Shown here one piece after another: positions 12,621 through 24,031 of a stretch of 64,000 nt of DNA. The stretch comes from Phylloscopus collybita (lineage: Eukaryota > Chordata > Aves > Passeriformes > Phylloscopidae). Positions within the stretch are counted from its first letter, which is position 1. Every line of letters starts with the position of its first letter. The notes beneath the pieces were generated by a model that was not told where the DNA came from, searched no databases, and was given only the letters and a program-made list of their open reading frames with translations. Position numbers and translations under genes: made by a program. Location of the stretch: positions 33,882,501 through 33,946,500 of the forward strand of contig JAJNNQ010000075.1 of assembly GCA_027886175.1 (NCBI GenBank). The letters run 5' to 3'.

Positions 12621-13539
12621 ATTCTCTATTTCCCAACTGAAACAATTCCCTTTCATAGCCCAGTTCACATGCATCCACTTTTTTTAGGAGTTGTTGACAG
12701 ATAGGTTGTGTGGTCTTGCTGTAGTGTTGCCTGCTTGTAAGACCCAAGGATGTTTGCATTAAATATGCTTTTGGGGTTCCTCTTGTTTTCCTCCTCTAAC
12801 ATACTTCACCAGATTAGAATTTATTCTTTGGCTTTTTAATGTTTCAGGACTGACAAAATTCTGTAATACCAGTATTTTTCACCATGCATATTTTCCAGTC
12901 TTCTCAGCATTCTTCAACATTCAAGTTGCATAAAGCTCTGAGGAACATGCTACCTAATTATATAGTTTCAAGCTATTGAGGCATCCAAATTTGAAGGAGG
13001 ACAATCAGAATATCATTCCAGGCACAGATGGTAAAATGACCTGATAATTATGAGGCAGTGTTAAGGGTGAGAAAGAGAGGAGGAGGAGAGACACTTTTCA
13101 TTCCAGTGCGTGCAGCTGACAGATAAATTAACAACTCCGTAGTTTCTGCTTCACCTACCTCCAGTACGATATTCTACGTAATGTTCCCTTTCCTCCCAGA
13201 AGATATAATAATAGTTCACTGCAGAATGTCTGCAGCCAGGAGTTGTCTGGGGAGTCACACAGAACACCATTGTACTGAATGTACTCCTTCAGAAGTACCC
13301 TTTTCTTCTCAATAATTTCACACGTGAATATATGGCAAATGCCAATTGTTATAAATAAATATTGGATACCTGCCATCTTCTGTGGGCAGTAACTGCTATA
13401 GAGCAGTGCTGATTCAGAAGATTTCTAGCAGTGTTTCAAAATAAGCATTGTTATCATTTTTCTTTCTTCTCAACATTGTAAAAAACTAATTACTGGGTCT
13501 CCAATTATTGCAAATAATGTGTATTTTAAAACTAGATAT
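12621..13539. other. Intergenic DNA
   Basis: Nothing recognisable beyond short simple runs. Confidence 0.6.
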
Positions 13540-13621
13540 TGAAACTACAGTGGAGTTGGCAGTGCTCAGTTAATGGTCTTTTCCAACCTCACTGATTCTA
13601 TTATTTTATGATTTTATGCCA
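13540..13621 (+). mobile_element. CR1 3' terminus remnant
   Basis: GGTCTTTTCCAACCTCACTGATTCTATTATTTTATGATTTTATG is the CR1 3' end (TTCCAACC...GATTCTATGATTCTATG type), preceded by a short GTTGGCAGTG phrase. The rest is truncated. Confidence 0.75.
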
Positions 13622-16240
13622 TGAAATCTTTCATTGGGAATATGTCACCTACCCTTGGAGCGAAAGAAGTGAGACTGTATCTAAGCCCAAGTACACTAAG
13701 ACAAGTTTGAGACTCTGGCAACTAAAATGCTTGCCTTTTAAATTAGAAGTACAATCAAATACAAGTCCACAAATTCCATATGTTTGAGTGGTTATAGTCA
13801 TGAAATCCAAATGCTAGACTTAGAGTTGCTAAAGACTTGCTCTTATTCTTGGGATGAATTATCCAGCCTCCACATACCTTAGTATGCCCACCTGCAAAAC
13901 AACTCCAAAATACTGGTTACATGAAGATAGAGGAAGGCTGAGATCTTTAACTACTCTAAAGTATAGAAGTTCAGAGAAGAATGGAGAAATGTGCAATACA
14001 AGTGCAATGTGTTACTACACAGAAATCATTTGTACAGAAAGTAAATACATATGATTTGTGTAGGAGGTGCAAGAAATTTTTAAATTGCCATCCTCATATT
14101 TCCCCAGCATGAAATTTTCAGCAGAACAGAAAAGAAAACGGAATCTGTTGCCTAATAAAAGGCTATATCTTCACTCAAATAAAAACCTGTAAATTCAATA
14201 TAGATAATATTTTTATATTGTTTCTTTATGTGTGTGAGCAGGGGTAGAGATATCTGAGACAAAGTCTAGATACTGCAATTTGTTTATCCAGTTACATACA
14301 CCTCTTATTTGTCAGGAGCAATGCTTTTTTTTCAGAACACTTGGCCAAAAAGTTTGAAACTATGTTGCCACATGTGTCTTAATGCAGAATCTCTAGACTG
14401 AACAAGTTTTTCTTCACAATGGAGCCTGCTGCAGAGCCTTTAAAGATATTTTTTCTCCTATGGTTACTTTAAGAATTCCATGCATATAAAGAAACCTATG
14501 AACAAAAGTATAGCAGTCTTTCCAAGATTAAAACTATACTAAGGAATGGACTCATCAGGTTTGGAATACTGTACTCTGATGTTATTTATCAGTATGGTTT
14601 CTAAAGGCTTCTATGGAAGGCTGATCTGCTGATGAATTGTCTGTTATACACCTATTTTCCTTTAGCTGCATTTAAAGCAAATCCATATTTAAACATCTCT
14701 TGCTTATATAAAACAGAAAAGAATATTTAAGCTGTATTCCTGTCCTCTTGCAGAATAATAGAATAATAGCAGAAGACAGAAATTCTTTAAGTGCAATTGT
14801 TCTGTTCTTTCACTTAATTTAACCACTTTATAATCAGTGCCACTGACAAAAATTCAAATAAAATTATTTAGTTATGACAATGCAGCAACCTCAACTAAGT
14901 TGAAGACAGAATGTCAAGGTTCTTAATTGCAAAGTCCATCCCTTTTAAGATACTTGTACTTCATTTTAGTAAGAAAATTACATCTGAATACCCTCCAAGG
15001 TAATGTCAAGCAGTAGTTCATTGTATCAAAACTGCCTCAGGTACCAACAGCAGCCTGTCTCTGATAGTGCAAAACCCCTAGGAGTGGGAAATTCTCAGGT
15101 TATCAGCTCTCTGTTACTACTGTAACACTCCTGACTACACAGAGTGGTTAGTTAAGGCTAACTAGCCATGGCACTCATGCATGGATTATATCACACTCAT
15201 TCTTTTAGACTACAAACCTAATCCAGAACATAACCAGCAGGACCACTTTCACTGTCCTTCATCTGACAAGGTCTTTGTGAAAGTTAAAAGAAATGGATAC
15301 CAGATCTTGAAAAGGATATTGAACTCAGTCAACTTCAATCTTTTTAAATGAGCTATAACAGAGAAAATGCCAGCATGAACATACTTAGTCTAGTTTATCA
15401 TTAATAGGTATGATTTAAACTAGAAAATGTAAACATTTTTAATACTCCTCTTTCTGAACTGTTATGTGTCTAACAATTGTGCAGCAAGGATTGTTTATTC
15501 AAGCCAATGCAACTTTCTCATGAAGGTGAGAGCTGGGACAACTCAAAGGTACAGAACATGTTTCTAGAAAGCTAATGCCCTTTTTCTGTTCTTTCCAATA
15601 AGTGGCATGTTCCAAAGCCTAGGTAACCAAATGTAGGCTGCCTGCCCACTCACTGTTAATGAAGCCTTTCTTGTTGCCACACTGTGTAGAATTGCCTCTG
15701 TTTCGGCAGCCTGTCCTCCTTGTAAAGTGTAGGATGCTGTGATAAATCCCACAACTTGATTCATTAGCAGGGAAACCATATCTCAATTTACTCTCTTCCA
15801 TCCAAAGCTGTTATCACTGCCAAGCTGCCCTTGGTGTTAGCAATGTCTCTTTTCTGTTCCAAGAAGAGAAGGAAAAGAAACTCCAATTTTTTTTGTCTCA
15901 AATCCTTTTCTTAGCTGGGTGCAAGTTTGATAGTCCCATGTTGTCAGGAAAGTAGACTTACCACATGGGTAACTTCCAGGCTCGACTCCAGTCTTTTAAT
16001 CTTTCCCTAGCTGCTAGCATGCCATAATTCCAGCCCTCCCTCCAGTATGTGCAGTAATATCACACAATTTAAACTGATGGATCAAAAAACCACCAAGGAA
16101 CCTGTATCCACCTCACTATCTCGACCTACCTTAAAGGACTTTGCAGTATTTTCGACCTATTTCTATAGCAGCTCTAAAAGTGTATTTCAAAGTTATATTT
16201 AAAATGTATTTCAAACTGCCAGAAGTAGTACATATAACAA
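13622..16240. other. Intergenic DNA
   Basis: AT-rich sequence without recognisable genes or transposons. Confidence 0.6.
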
Positions 16241-16277
16241 AGGGAGGAGGAGGAAGAAGAGGAGGAGGAGGAGTTAC
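16241..16277 (+). repeat. GGA/GAA purine tract
   Basis: Purine-only (GGA)n with GAA interruptions, directly in front of the telomere-like array. Confidence 0.9.
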
Positions 16278-17115
16278 TCTAACCCTAACCCAAATCCTAA
16301 CACCAACCCTAACCCGAACCCTAACACTAACCCCAAACCACCCCACACCCCAAGCCCCACCCCCAGGGCAGGGAGGTGGTGTTAGTCTAGGGTTTAGGAT
16401 TCGGGTTACGGTAATGGTTATGGTTAGGGTTGGGGGTTAGGGTTAGGGGTAGCAATAGGGTTTGGATTGAGATTAAGATTAGGAATGAGATTCTGAATGA
16501 GATTAGGATTAGGATTGGGATGAGGATTATGATTGAAATTTTTATTGGGATTAGGATTAAGAAAGGGATGAGATTAGGATTTATATTGGGATTAGGATTG
16601 GGATTGGGATTGGGATTGGGATTGGGATTGGGATTAGGAATAGGAATAGGAATAGGAATAGGGTTTGGGTTAGTCTTTGGTTTAGGATTTGGGTTATGGT
16701 TATGGTTAGGGTTAGGTTTAGGGTTTAGAGTTCACGTTAGCATGATGGTTAGGGTTATGATTAGGGTTGGGCTAAAGTTAGGGGCAGCATTTGGGTTAGG
16801 ATTGAGATTAAGATTAGGAATGATATTAGAATTAGGATTAGTTTTAGGATTAGGATTAGGGATTAGGTTAGGGTTAGGGTTCTGGTTAGGTTTGAGGTTA
16901 GGGTAAGGTTTTGGTGTTGGTTTAGGGTTATGGCTAGGGTTAAAGTGAGCTTTAGGGTTTGGGTTTGGGTTAGGGTTAGGTTTTGGGTTAGAGTTGAGTT
17001 TAGGATTAGGGTTTGGTTCAGCCTTATGGTTAGGCTTCATGTTTGCGATTTCCTTAGGTTTAGAGTTAGGTTTTGGGTTAGGTTTATGTTTAAGGTTAGG
17101 CTCAGGGGTAAGGAT
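16278..17115. repeat. Interstitial telomere-like array in inverted arrangement
   Basis: The left part (about 16278-16335) is CCCTAA-type (CTAACCCTAACCC). A C-rich spacer with CCCCAC units follows to about 16375. The remaining ~735 bases are TTAGGG-type hexamers with many variants: GGATTA, GGGATT, GGTTTA, GGAATA. Exact local runs occur: ATTGGG x6 at 16597-16632 and AATAGG x4 at 16639-16662. The 6-base period holds over long stretches and opens several frames that translate into LG/RV or PN dipeptide strings; these are not genes. The order CCCTAA then TTAGGG is opposite to a simple end-to-end telomere fusion. Confidence 0.92.
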
Positions 17116-17295
17116 TGTGTTTGTGTTGTTCCTTCTCGTCCACATCCTCATCCTGCTCCTCGACTTCGTCCTTATCGTTCTTCTCCTTTTTTTCAATCTT
17201 TTTTTTTCATTGTGTTACTTTCCTTCACTGTTTGTTTTTTGTGCTTTCATTCCCTTTTTCTCACATACTCCTTTGTATTTCACTTTCAGGGAATG
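17116..17295 (+). repeat. Pyrimidine-rich (TCC/TTC) tract
   Basis: Mostly C and T, with TCCTCATCCTGCTCCTCGAC-like units and later T runs. It mirrors the GGA tract on the other side of the array. Confidence 0.8.
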
Positions 17296-18659
17296 TTGCA
17301 GGAAGGCAGGATTTAAGATTTAATCCTAGTGTCCTAGAGATGCCCAGAATTACATTCTCCCTAACTCAAATGGAGCCAGGTTTTCCTCTTGAAAGCAATG
17401 TTTTTAGAATATAGCCAAACTCTTCCACAATCAGATGCCAAAAGTAAAATTCTTACTCGCTCCAGTTGAGTCAGGTTTTCATCTGGAAAGCAAATACTTT
17501 AGAATAATAGCCAAACTACATTTTTAAACATTTAAATAAGTTATTGTATTACCGATTCATTTCAGGTCTAGCAAGGATACACAGTAAGGAAAGTAAATGT
17601 GTAATAAAGCAGTGGGTTTTGCTTTAATGTCATACTCATGCCCTTCGAAAGTCAAGCGTTCAACTTTACCTTTGAAATCACTTCTGAACAGAGAGCAGCG
17701 CTTTTATTAAACAGATGTTTAATAAAAGTTGAAGTTGCATTTATTACAGGACTGAAGATTCACAGAACAGATTTGGGGGCTTGCCTGTAGTTAATGGAAA
17801 GTGTTTTCAACAAGAGACATACAGCATGTAAGCACACACACACATTCTGCATATTCTCACCAGAAATAAATCTGAGATTCTTAGCGGGACATGTTAGGGG
17901 GGGATGGGAAGCTCAAGGGAGAGAACACCAATAACCAGACCAAAGAGAATAATCCTGCCTTGCACAAAGTCTTTTCCACCTCCAGACTCTATCACACAGT
18001 TATGGTCAGATTTGGTACCACTATGAAAAAGACAAAGGAAAATGCTTGTTTGCCTTTCAGCCAGAGAATACAAAGTGTGTGTGGTTTAATACAGTCCTTT
18101 TTCAAAAGGCTCCCTGTGTTTCTGAAACATTAACAGGGATTTAGAGTAGTTCTCACACGTTCAAATGTCAACTGGTTTTATTTATCTACAGCCCACTTGT
18201 TCATTTTGCTCTCAGAGAGGCTGAGAATCGGTTGGGTTTGAAACACTTTTTGCTCATTTTTAGTAAATTCAACATAAAAGTATCAAAGGGGCTCCCATTT
18301 ATTCCATATCGGCATTATATTTTTACCTACATTTTCTTTAACAGGTACTCCATGTGTGTTCTATAAAGTATAACTATTTGCAGAAAAATTCTCCCCATTT
18401 TCCTTGTTATTCTCAGTGCTCCAACAATTTATCTTTACACGGATCTTTCATCCTCACCAATGTGGAAGAGACAGTAAAAGCCCAGTTTTCAAAACATGCT
18501 AGAGTTTTAATTCATTCTATTGTATCAGCATCTCTTCCATTCTCATTACTCAGATGCAAGATTTTGACCACACCAGTAACTTGAAATCTCACTTTTTCCT
18601 GCCTTTATGGCTCCTAATGGACTCCGTTTCATGGAAGTGTGTCTCTGACCTCTCATCAG
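17296..18659. other. Proximal upstream region of CPA6
   Basis: AT-rich sequence between the telomere-like array and the CpG island. It contains one perfect hairpin (17701-17728) and a short CA run near 17832. It may contain regulatory elements, but none can be named from sequence. Confidence 0.55.
17701..17728. repeat. Perfect inverted repeat, 12-bp arms, 4-base loop
   Basis: CTTTTATTAAAC and GTTTAATAAAAG flank the loop AGAT, without mismatch. It lies 1.5 kb upstream of the CPA6 start. Each arm carries an AATAAA or its complement, so either strand could show a poly(A) signal. Confidence 0.93.
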
Positions 18660-18840
18660 CCCTCTTGCCCAGCCGGGGAAACCTCATCGGTAATTCCCCG
18701 ATGCCGCTGACTGCTTTAAGCCGCCCTTGGCCGTCTGCCTCGCCGCACCTGCAGTCGAAGCCCACTCCGCCGGCCCCGACGGAGCCGCGGTGCCCGCGGG
18801 GGGCTGCTCGCCACCGCCCGGCCCCTGCCGGCCCCGCGTT

Positions 18841-18894
18841 CCCCCCGGGCTCCCCCCGGGCTCCCCCCGGGCTCCCCCCGGGCTCCCCCCGGGC
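18841..18894. repeat. 11-bp GC minisatellite, about five copies
   Basis: The unit CCCCCCGGGCT repeats head to tail five times, the last copy incomplete, with no visible mismatches. Each unit carries a CCCGGG site. It lies about 320-375 bases upstream of the CPA6 start codon, inside the CpG island. The unit is not a multiple of three, so the array shifts reading frame at each copy, which argues against coding use. Confidence 0.95.
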
Positions 18895-19215
18895 AGGGCG
18901 GCGTTGGGGCCGCGCACCCCCCGCACCCCCGGCCCTCCCCGGCGGGCGGGCGGGCGCCTCCCCGCCCAGTCCCGTCCCCGTCCCGTCCCCATCCCCGTGC
19001 CCCGGCGCGGCGGGGCGGCGGCCGACGGGCGTCCTCCTCCGGCTTTCTGCCCTCGACCAGCGACACCTCCGAGCGCCCCGCTCCTCCCGGCTCCGGCCCC
19101 GGCTTTGTGTGCGCGGCACCAGCCGCCACCTGGGGCGGGCGCGGCGGCGGTGGCCGTGACGGGGGTGGCCGTGCCGGCGGTGACGGTGCCGACGGTGACG
19201 GCGCGGCCCCGCACG

Positions 19216-19301
19216 ATGCCGCTCCGCGGGCTCCTGCCCCTTTGTCTGCTCTGCCTCCAGGCTGCGCTACCGCTCCGCGGCCACCGCGGCCGCTACGCCG
19301 G
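19216..19301 (+). CDS. CPA6: Carboxypeptidase A6, coding exon 1 (start codon and signal peptide)
   Basis: CPA6 is a secreted zinc metallocarboxypeptidase of family M14A that removes C-terminal, mainly large hydrophobic residues and binds extracellular matrix. This exon encodes 28 complete codons plus two bases (GG) of a split Gly codon. The peptide starts MPLRGLLPLCLLCLQ, a classic signal peptide with a short basic n-region and a leucine-rich core, and ends GHRGRYA(G). The RYAG end followed by DKVIR from exon 2 matches the CPA6 N-terminus as I recall it from human, which also has an LPLC-type hydrophobic core. The donor is gtaagt at 19302. The ATG has A at -3 (cacgATGc), a fair Kozak context. 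The frame stays open far upstream, but that leader is GC-repeat sequence, and the signal peptide fixes the start here. The exon lies inside a CpG island. The identification rests mainly on the junction with exon 2. Confidence 0.88.
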
Positions 19302-20914
19302 GTAAGTCCGCCCGCCGCCCCGCTCCGCCCGGGGCGCAGCACCGCGGCCGCGCTGCCTCCGCACCGCTGGCCAGAGCCGGGGGTGACTGCGTGTTCGGGA
19401 GTCCCTGCCGCCGCCGACCTGGTCGCGGGCTTGTTTGCTGGCAGTTGTAGCGTATAGTTCTTGAAAAAAAAAAGGTGCTGCGAGTCTCGGCTAGCCAAAG
19501 GAAGGACGCTACATTGGGGGAAAAAGAAAAAAGTTTGAGCGTCCATGTGGAAAAGGGAATTGCTATTATACAGGGGGGACGTAAAAGGTTCTGAGGTTCC
19601 ACCGTGCTCTGGAATGAATGAAGAGTTGTATTTTCCTTTAGGATAGAATTATACTGGAGCTCAAAATTGATTCTAAGAACTTGAACAGCGTGCGCTCGTA
19701 TTAGGAAATGCGTAAGAAGTTCAAGCAATAAGGGAACTCTACTGTCAGCAAGTGGAGACTAAAACTTTCACATGCATTTCAAACTAGACTTCTTTTTTAT
19801 TACAATGGCGGTCCCAATTTGTGTTAGAAAGGGAAAAATTGAACTAAGTAGCAGTAAAAAGTGAACTTCATCCAAATTATTCTTTGCCTGGTGTAAAGAC
19901 TTTGGTTTCAATAAGTATTTAACATGGTAAGTTTATGATGCAAATGAAAAGGCAGAGTTAAATATAGGAGCGTTAGAAGCCAGTGGCATGTGTCAACATA
20001 CAGTGTAAAATTCTTTCAAAGTGACCAGTAAATTCATCAGGATAAACACACCTCTCTGTGGAAGTAAGAGCTGTATTATTCTTTTTATTTTATTGGAGTA
20101 GCCAAGCCAGGCATATAAATTCCCCTGCTAAAATGAAGCTTAAAAAAACATTCCCTAAGCTTCAAGGATTTGGTAATGTGATATGAAGCCATTCACCCCT
20201 TGGTCACTATTAGTGATAGAAAGTAGTTAAACACTTGACAGCTGTTTCACCATCTCTGTTCAGTTCCTCACGTCCCAGTATCCGTCTGCACTGCGAAATC
20301 AAACAGGCCACCACAGTCAGGAGTGCTCCTGACAGAGCCAAAAAGCAGCAGGACAGAAAACTAAACTGTCCTTTAAAGCCAGAGTCCCGCTGTAAGTTTT
20401 GTGCAACAGCTCTGTTCTCTCTGCCTGGAGCCCATAGCACAGGCATGGTCTCCATGCTCTTGAATTTTTTTAAATTCAAGATAGCATTCAGTTTGTTTCC
20501 AGATGACATGGAGATGAATAACACATTGTCGGTGCTGGTGCTTAAATTTTTCTGAATATTAATTACATAAGTTATCTTCTAATTTTGACTAAATATCAAA
20601 ATACACATTTTACTATCCTCTGGGTTAAAGTGACATCATCAGCTATAATCAAGTTGGTACAAATAGAATAACATGCATAAAAAATCAAATATTGTACCTC
20701 TGCTCATTAATGTAACTCAGCAATTTTGTTCAAAGTTTTAAAAATAGTTTTCTTGTTTCAGAATTTCATATTCCCAAGATGACATGTGAAAGACCCGCCC
20801 AAAGTCTCCTTTGTATCAACAAACATCTCTGGTTTAGAAGCTGTTGCACAGACTCTAGTCCAAAAAAATGAGACTTCTCATCGGCTTCCAAAAGTTGAGC
20901 AAAAAAATCACTGC

Positions 20915-20915
<1 letters not shown>

Positions 20916-20955
<40 letters not shown>

Positions 20956-20965
20956 CAAAAAAAAA
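20916..20965 (+). repeat. Poly(A) tract (39 A, then GC, then 9 A)
   Basis: An uninterrupted run of 39 A is followed by gc and another A run. The preceding sequence does not look like a known retroposon or mRNA 3' end, and I found no flanking target duplication. Confidence 0.95.
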
Positions 20966-21116
20966 GCACTAGAGTTAATTACAAAAACTCTTGGTCAATA
21001 GGCAATTGTAGTAGGGGGCCAAGATACATTTACAAGCCTTGCTGAAAATGTGGTCAATATTTGAAACAGAAACCAGAATGTGTACCACATGTGTAACACA
21101 AACTGGAAAAACAAGC

Positions 21117-21175
21117 TAATATTTTTCCCACTCTAGTAATATTTTCGCCACTCTACTAATATTTTCCATTTCTAC
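21117..21175. repeat. 20-bp minisatellite, three copies
   Basis: Three adjacent units of about 20 bases each begin TAATATTTT and end in a CTCTAG, CTCTAC or TTCTAC variant. The copies differ at a few positions. They lie within CPA6 intron 1. Confidence 0.85.
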
Positions 21176-24000
21176 TATCCTGGCATTTTTTGTGCCAATA
21201 AAAGATGATGGAAAGTTAATTTGAAATGGCATGGAGGTTTCTACAGAATTACGAATATATCTTGTCCATCTGTCGTCATCACAATGTCCTGGGTAGGATC
21301 ATTTAAATTCTTCTGTGGGTGCCATTGATTAGAAACAGTTGAACAGGTATTGCCATTACTACTGAACCTGAACTGAAGGGGAAAAAATTTTGGTAGATTG
21401 TTTTTGAGAAAGCCAAATAGGAGGTAAATATACCATTAAAAGGGGTGTCCCAATAAACTGACTTCTTCTTGTGCCAAGAAACATCTGTGAATCCTAGTAA
21501 TTTCTATTGTGTCAGAAGCTGTACCATAAAGGGAAAAGGCATTAGTATAATTAGGGCAAAAGAATGAGAGGGAAAAACAAAGAACCAAAGAAAAAGCAAT
21601 GGAAACATTTCTCATAAAGACACTGCTAATCAGCCACCCAACAGCAAACTCAAAACTATACGTACACATACTTTTTTCCTTCCTGCATTTGTATGTTCTG
21701 TCCAAAGGTTCCAGGGGAAGTGGATAAGTGGGAGAAACACACACACATCAGGGTTTGGACAGAGTAGATGTGGAATACTCAAGAGGATTTTTCAGGAGGC
21801 TATTACCACAAATTCACACAGGAGTAACAAGGATAACCAAATACATGAGAATGGTTTAAGTTCCTAAAAGAACACTTTGGTCTCCAGTAGAAACAATTTA
21901 GGCCCTAAGAGATGTCTACAAACTTTGAGTCACATGGACCCAGTAGACAGAGATCAGTTATTCACTGTTTCTTCCAGTTATAGGAAGCAGAAGTCATAAA
22001 ATGAATCTAGTAGGAACTTTTGGATAGCTTTTCAAAGTAGACTGCTGGAGCAGATCGAGTTTTTTACCAAATGAAGCAATCTTCCTATTCTTGGGAATCC
22101 TATGAAGAAGGAGATGGCTTCCCATTAGCAGGTCAAGATTTCTTGGAATAGAATGTATCTCTCTCATTTGTTCTTTGAAAATCACTACTATGACCTTTGT
22201 ACTTCAGTTCATCTACCTCTACCTGTACATGGTGGCTCAGCATGTTGCCCCCGGTTTCTCCCCCACTTTTCATTTTTCCAAAGCCTTTTCAGAAGTGTTC
22301 CTTATCTCACCTCTTCTCTCACTTGCAAATGACCAAGTGCAGGCAAAGGCTGAAATAACTTGTCTGGTTTTTCTCTAAGGTTTTTGTTGCAAGATTTGGG
22401 TCTTTTTTAGATATAGGATCAAGATGATAATTCTTCCAAAATGTTATTCTTCAGTGGGTTGCAGTACTGCAGATAATTATCGTTTCTCTTGGTCAGATGA
22501 AGGCTATGGTACATGCTTACTGTGTAACAACCACATAAAATAATCTGGGAGTCATGAGGAGGTGGATAGCAAGGAAACAGTAAAAAATGTTCTATAATTC
22601 AAGATATAATATGCTGTAGCTACTGGGACATGACATCCGGAAAATTGCATAAACCAACTGTTCATGTAGATAAGGACAGATATCAAATCTGAGAGCATTC
22701 AGCAAATTTCAGGTATTTTAATGCCCCTTAATACCCCTACATACCATAACTAAGTACCTCTGATCCCACACTACCTTACACACACAATGGCTGGCAATTG
22801 TTCTGTCTCATGGAAAAAACACATGGGAGTGTGACGAAAATGAGTTGTTGAGGGAATTGAGAAGTGGAAAGGAACTCCTCCTGTGCTATTCCCTCTGCAG
22901 ATTTTTTCCAAATGTTTTAATCATGGACTAAAAGCTCTGCTATGTAAAAAAGTTTCTTCTTCCTGCTGCTCAGCTCTCCCTCCCCACCCCCAAGTCAAAG
23001 TAAAATCTCATGAACACAACTGGCAAAAAAAAAGCCTTTGGAAAGCACACCAACAGTATGAGAGAGAAGGTAATTATATTCATTCAGAAGAAAACCAAAC
23101 AGTGTTTGTCTGGATGGTGTCAAGGAGCTCCTAAGAGGTGAAAAGCTGTGAGCTATCTAGCAAAAACAATTTAAGTACCCTTTTTTTTTTTAATAACCAA
23201 TAATTCTGTAGTCAAACACCACTGATTCCTAAAACCAGCACAGATCAGTGAAATCCACAACAGCTCTGGTACCACTTACCTATTCTTGTCCCAACACTGC
23301 AGCTCTAATTATGTGCTTTTCATTACCTGATATTCCCCCTGCTCAATAATATTTATATTGTCCTACAGGAGAAAAAGAATACTGCCAAGTTTTGATTATT
23401 TTTCTCCTTTGTGTCCAAGCATTATAAATTTACCTTTCGAAGTTTCTCTGCCCTCCTCATTATAAATGAAATATACGAAGTGTTTCAGTTGCTCCTTCTT
23501 TCCCTCTTCTACTTTCTTTTTTAAAATAATTGTAACAGCAGTACACACATCCTCACTATCTAGGTGAAATGCATGCCAGGCAAGGAGGCTCCCAGTTTAT
23601 TATGGCTGTGTCTAAACTGATACACAGGTTCATGTCACCATGTGAGCATGGTTCCAGTACTTATACAAACTGGGACACCATTGCCTGGTGCTATGTCTTC
23701 TGACCTCTGGAGGTGGAGAAGATGGGGAAAAAAAACAAGGAAAGTAAGGCAAGATATAAAATATCAAGACATGGCCAAAGCTTGCACCCATACTTAGGAG
23801 CTTTGAACCTGTCCTAGGTTTCCTGCCTTATATGCAACCTGTGGCCTTTCAGTAAGAATGGTTCTTTTGGAAGTGTAAAAGAAATTCCAGTAAACACTTC
23901 TACTTTCCTCATTTTTAGGAGTGTGAGTGTTACAAATGGGAATGTAGTCTATTATTAAAGAAAATTCATGTTCAGGGTTGCATCCATTATGTTCTTAAAA

Positions 24001-24031
24001 AAAAACAACAAACAAACAAACAAACAAAAAA
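24001..24031. repeat. AAAC simple repeat
   Basis: A short (AAAC)n tract follows a poly(A) stretch. It is ordinary microsatellite sequence in intron 1. Confidence 0.85.

Larger units (their letters stand above)
18660..19440 (+). promoter_or_regulatory. CPA6: CpG-island promoter region of CPA6
   Basis: A sharp rise in G+C and CpG against AT-rich surroundings covers the 5' flank, the untranslated leader, coding exon 1 and the first ~140 bases of intron 1. It contains many GC boxes of the GGGCGG type (for example near 18940-18955 and 19008-19020). Three TGACG half-sites of the CRE type fall in the last 60 bases before the start codon (19157, 19181, 19196). I see no TATA box at a sensible distance, so dispersed initiation is likely. 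The transcription start cannot be placed from sequence alone. Confidence 0.8.

Noticed and set aside
16430..17196. Long open frames giving LGLGLG and NPNPNP proteins in both strands
   Set aside because: They are translations of a 6-base telomere-like repeat, which keeps certain frames free of stops.
18554..19546. Several overlapping long frames on both strands rich in Pro, Arg, Gly and Ala
   Set aside because: Stops are rare in any frame of a CpG island; only the exon 1 segment has protein support.
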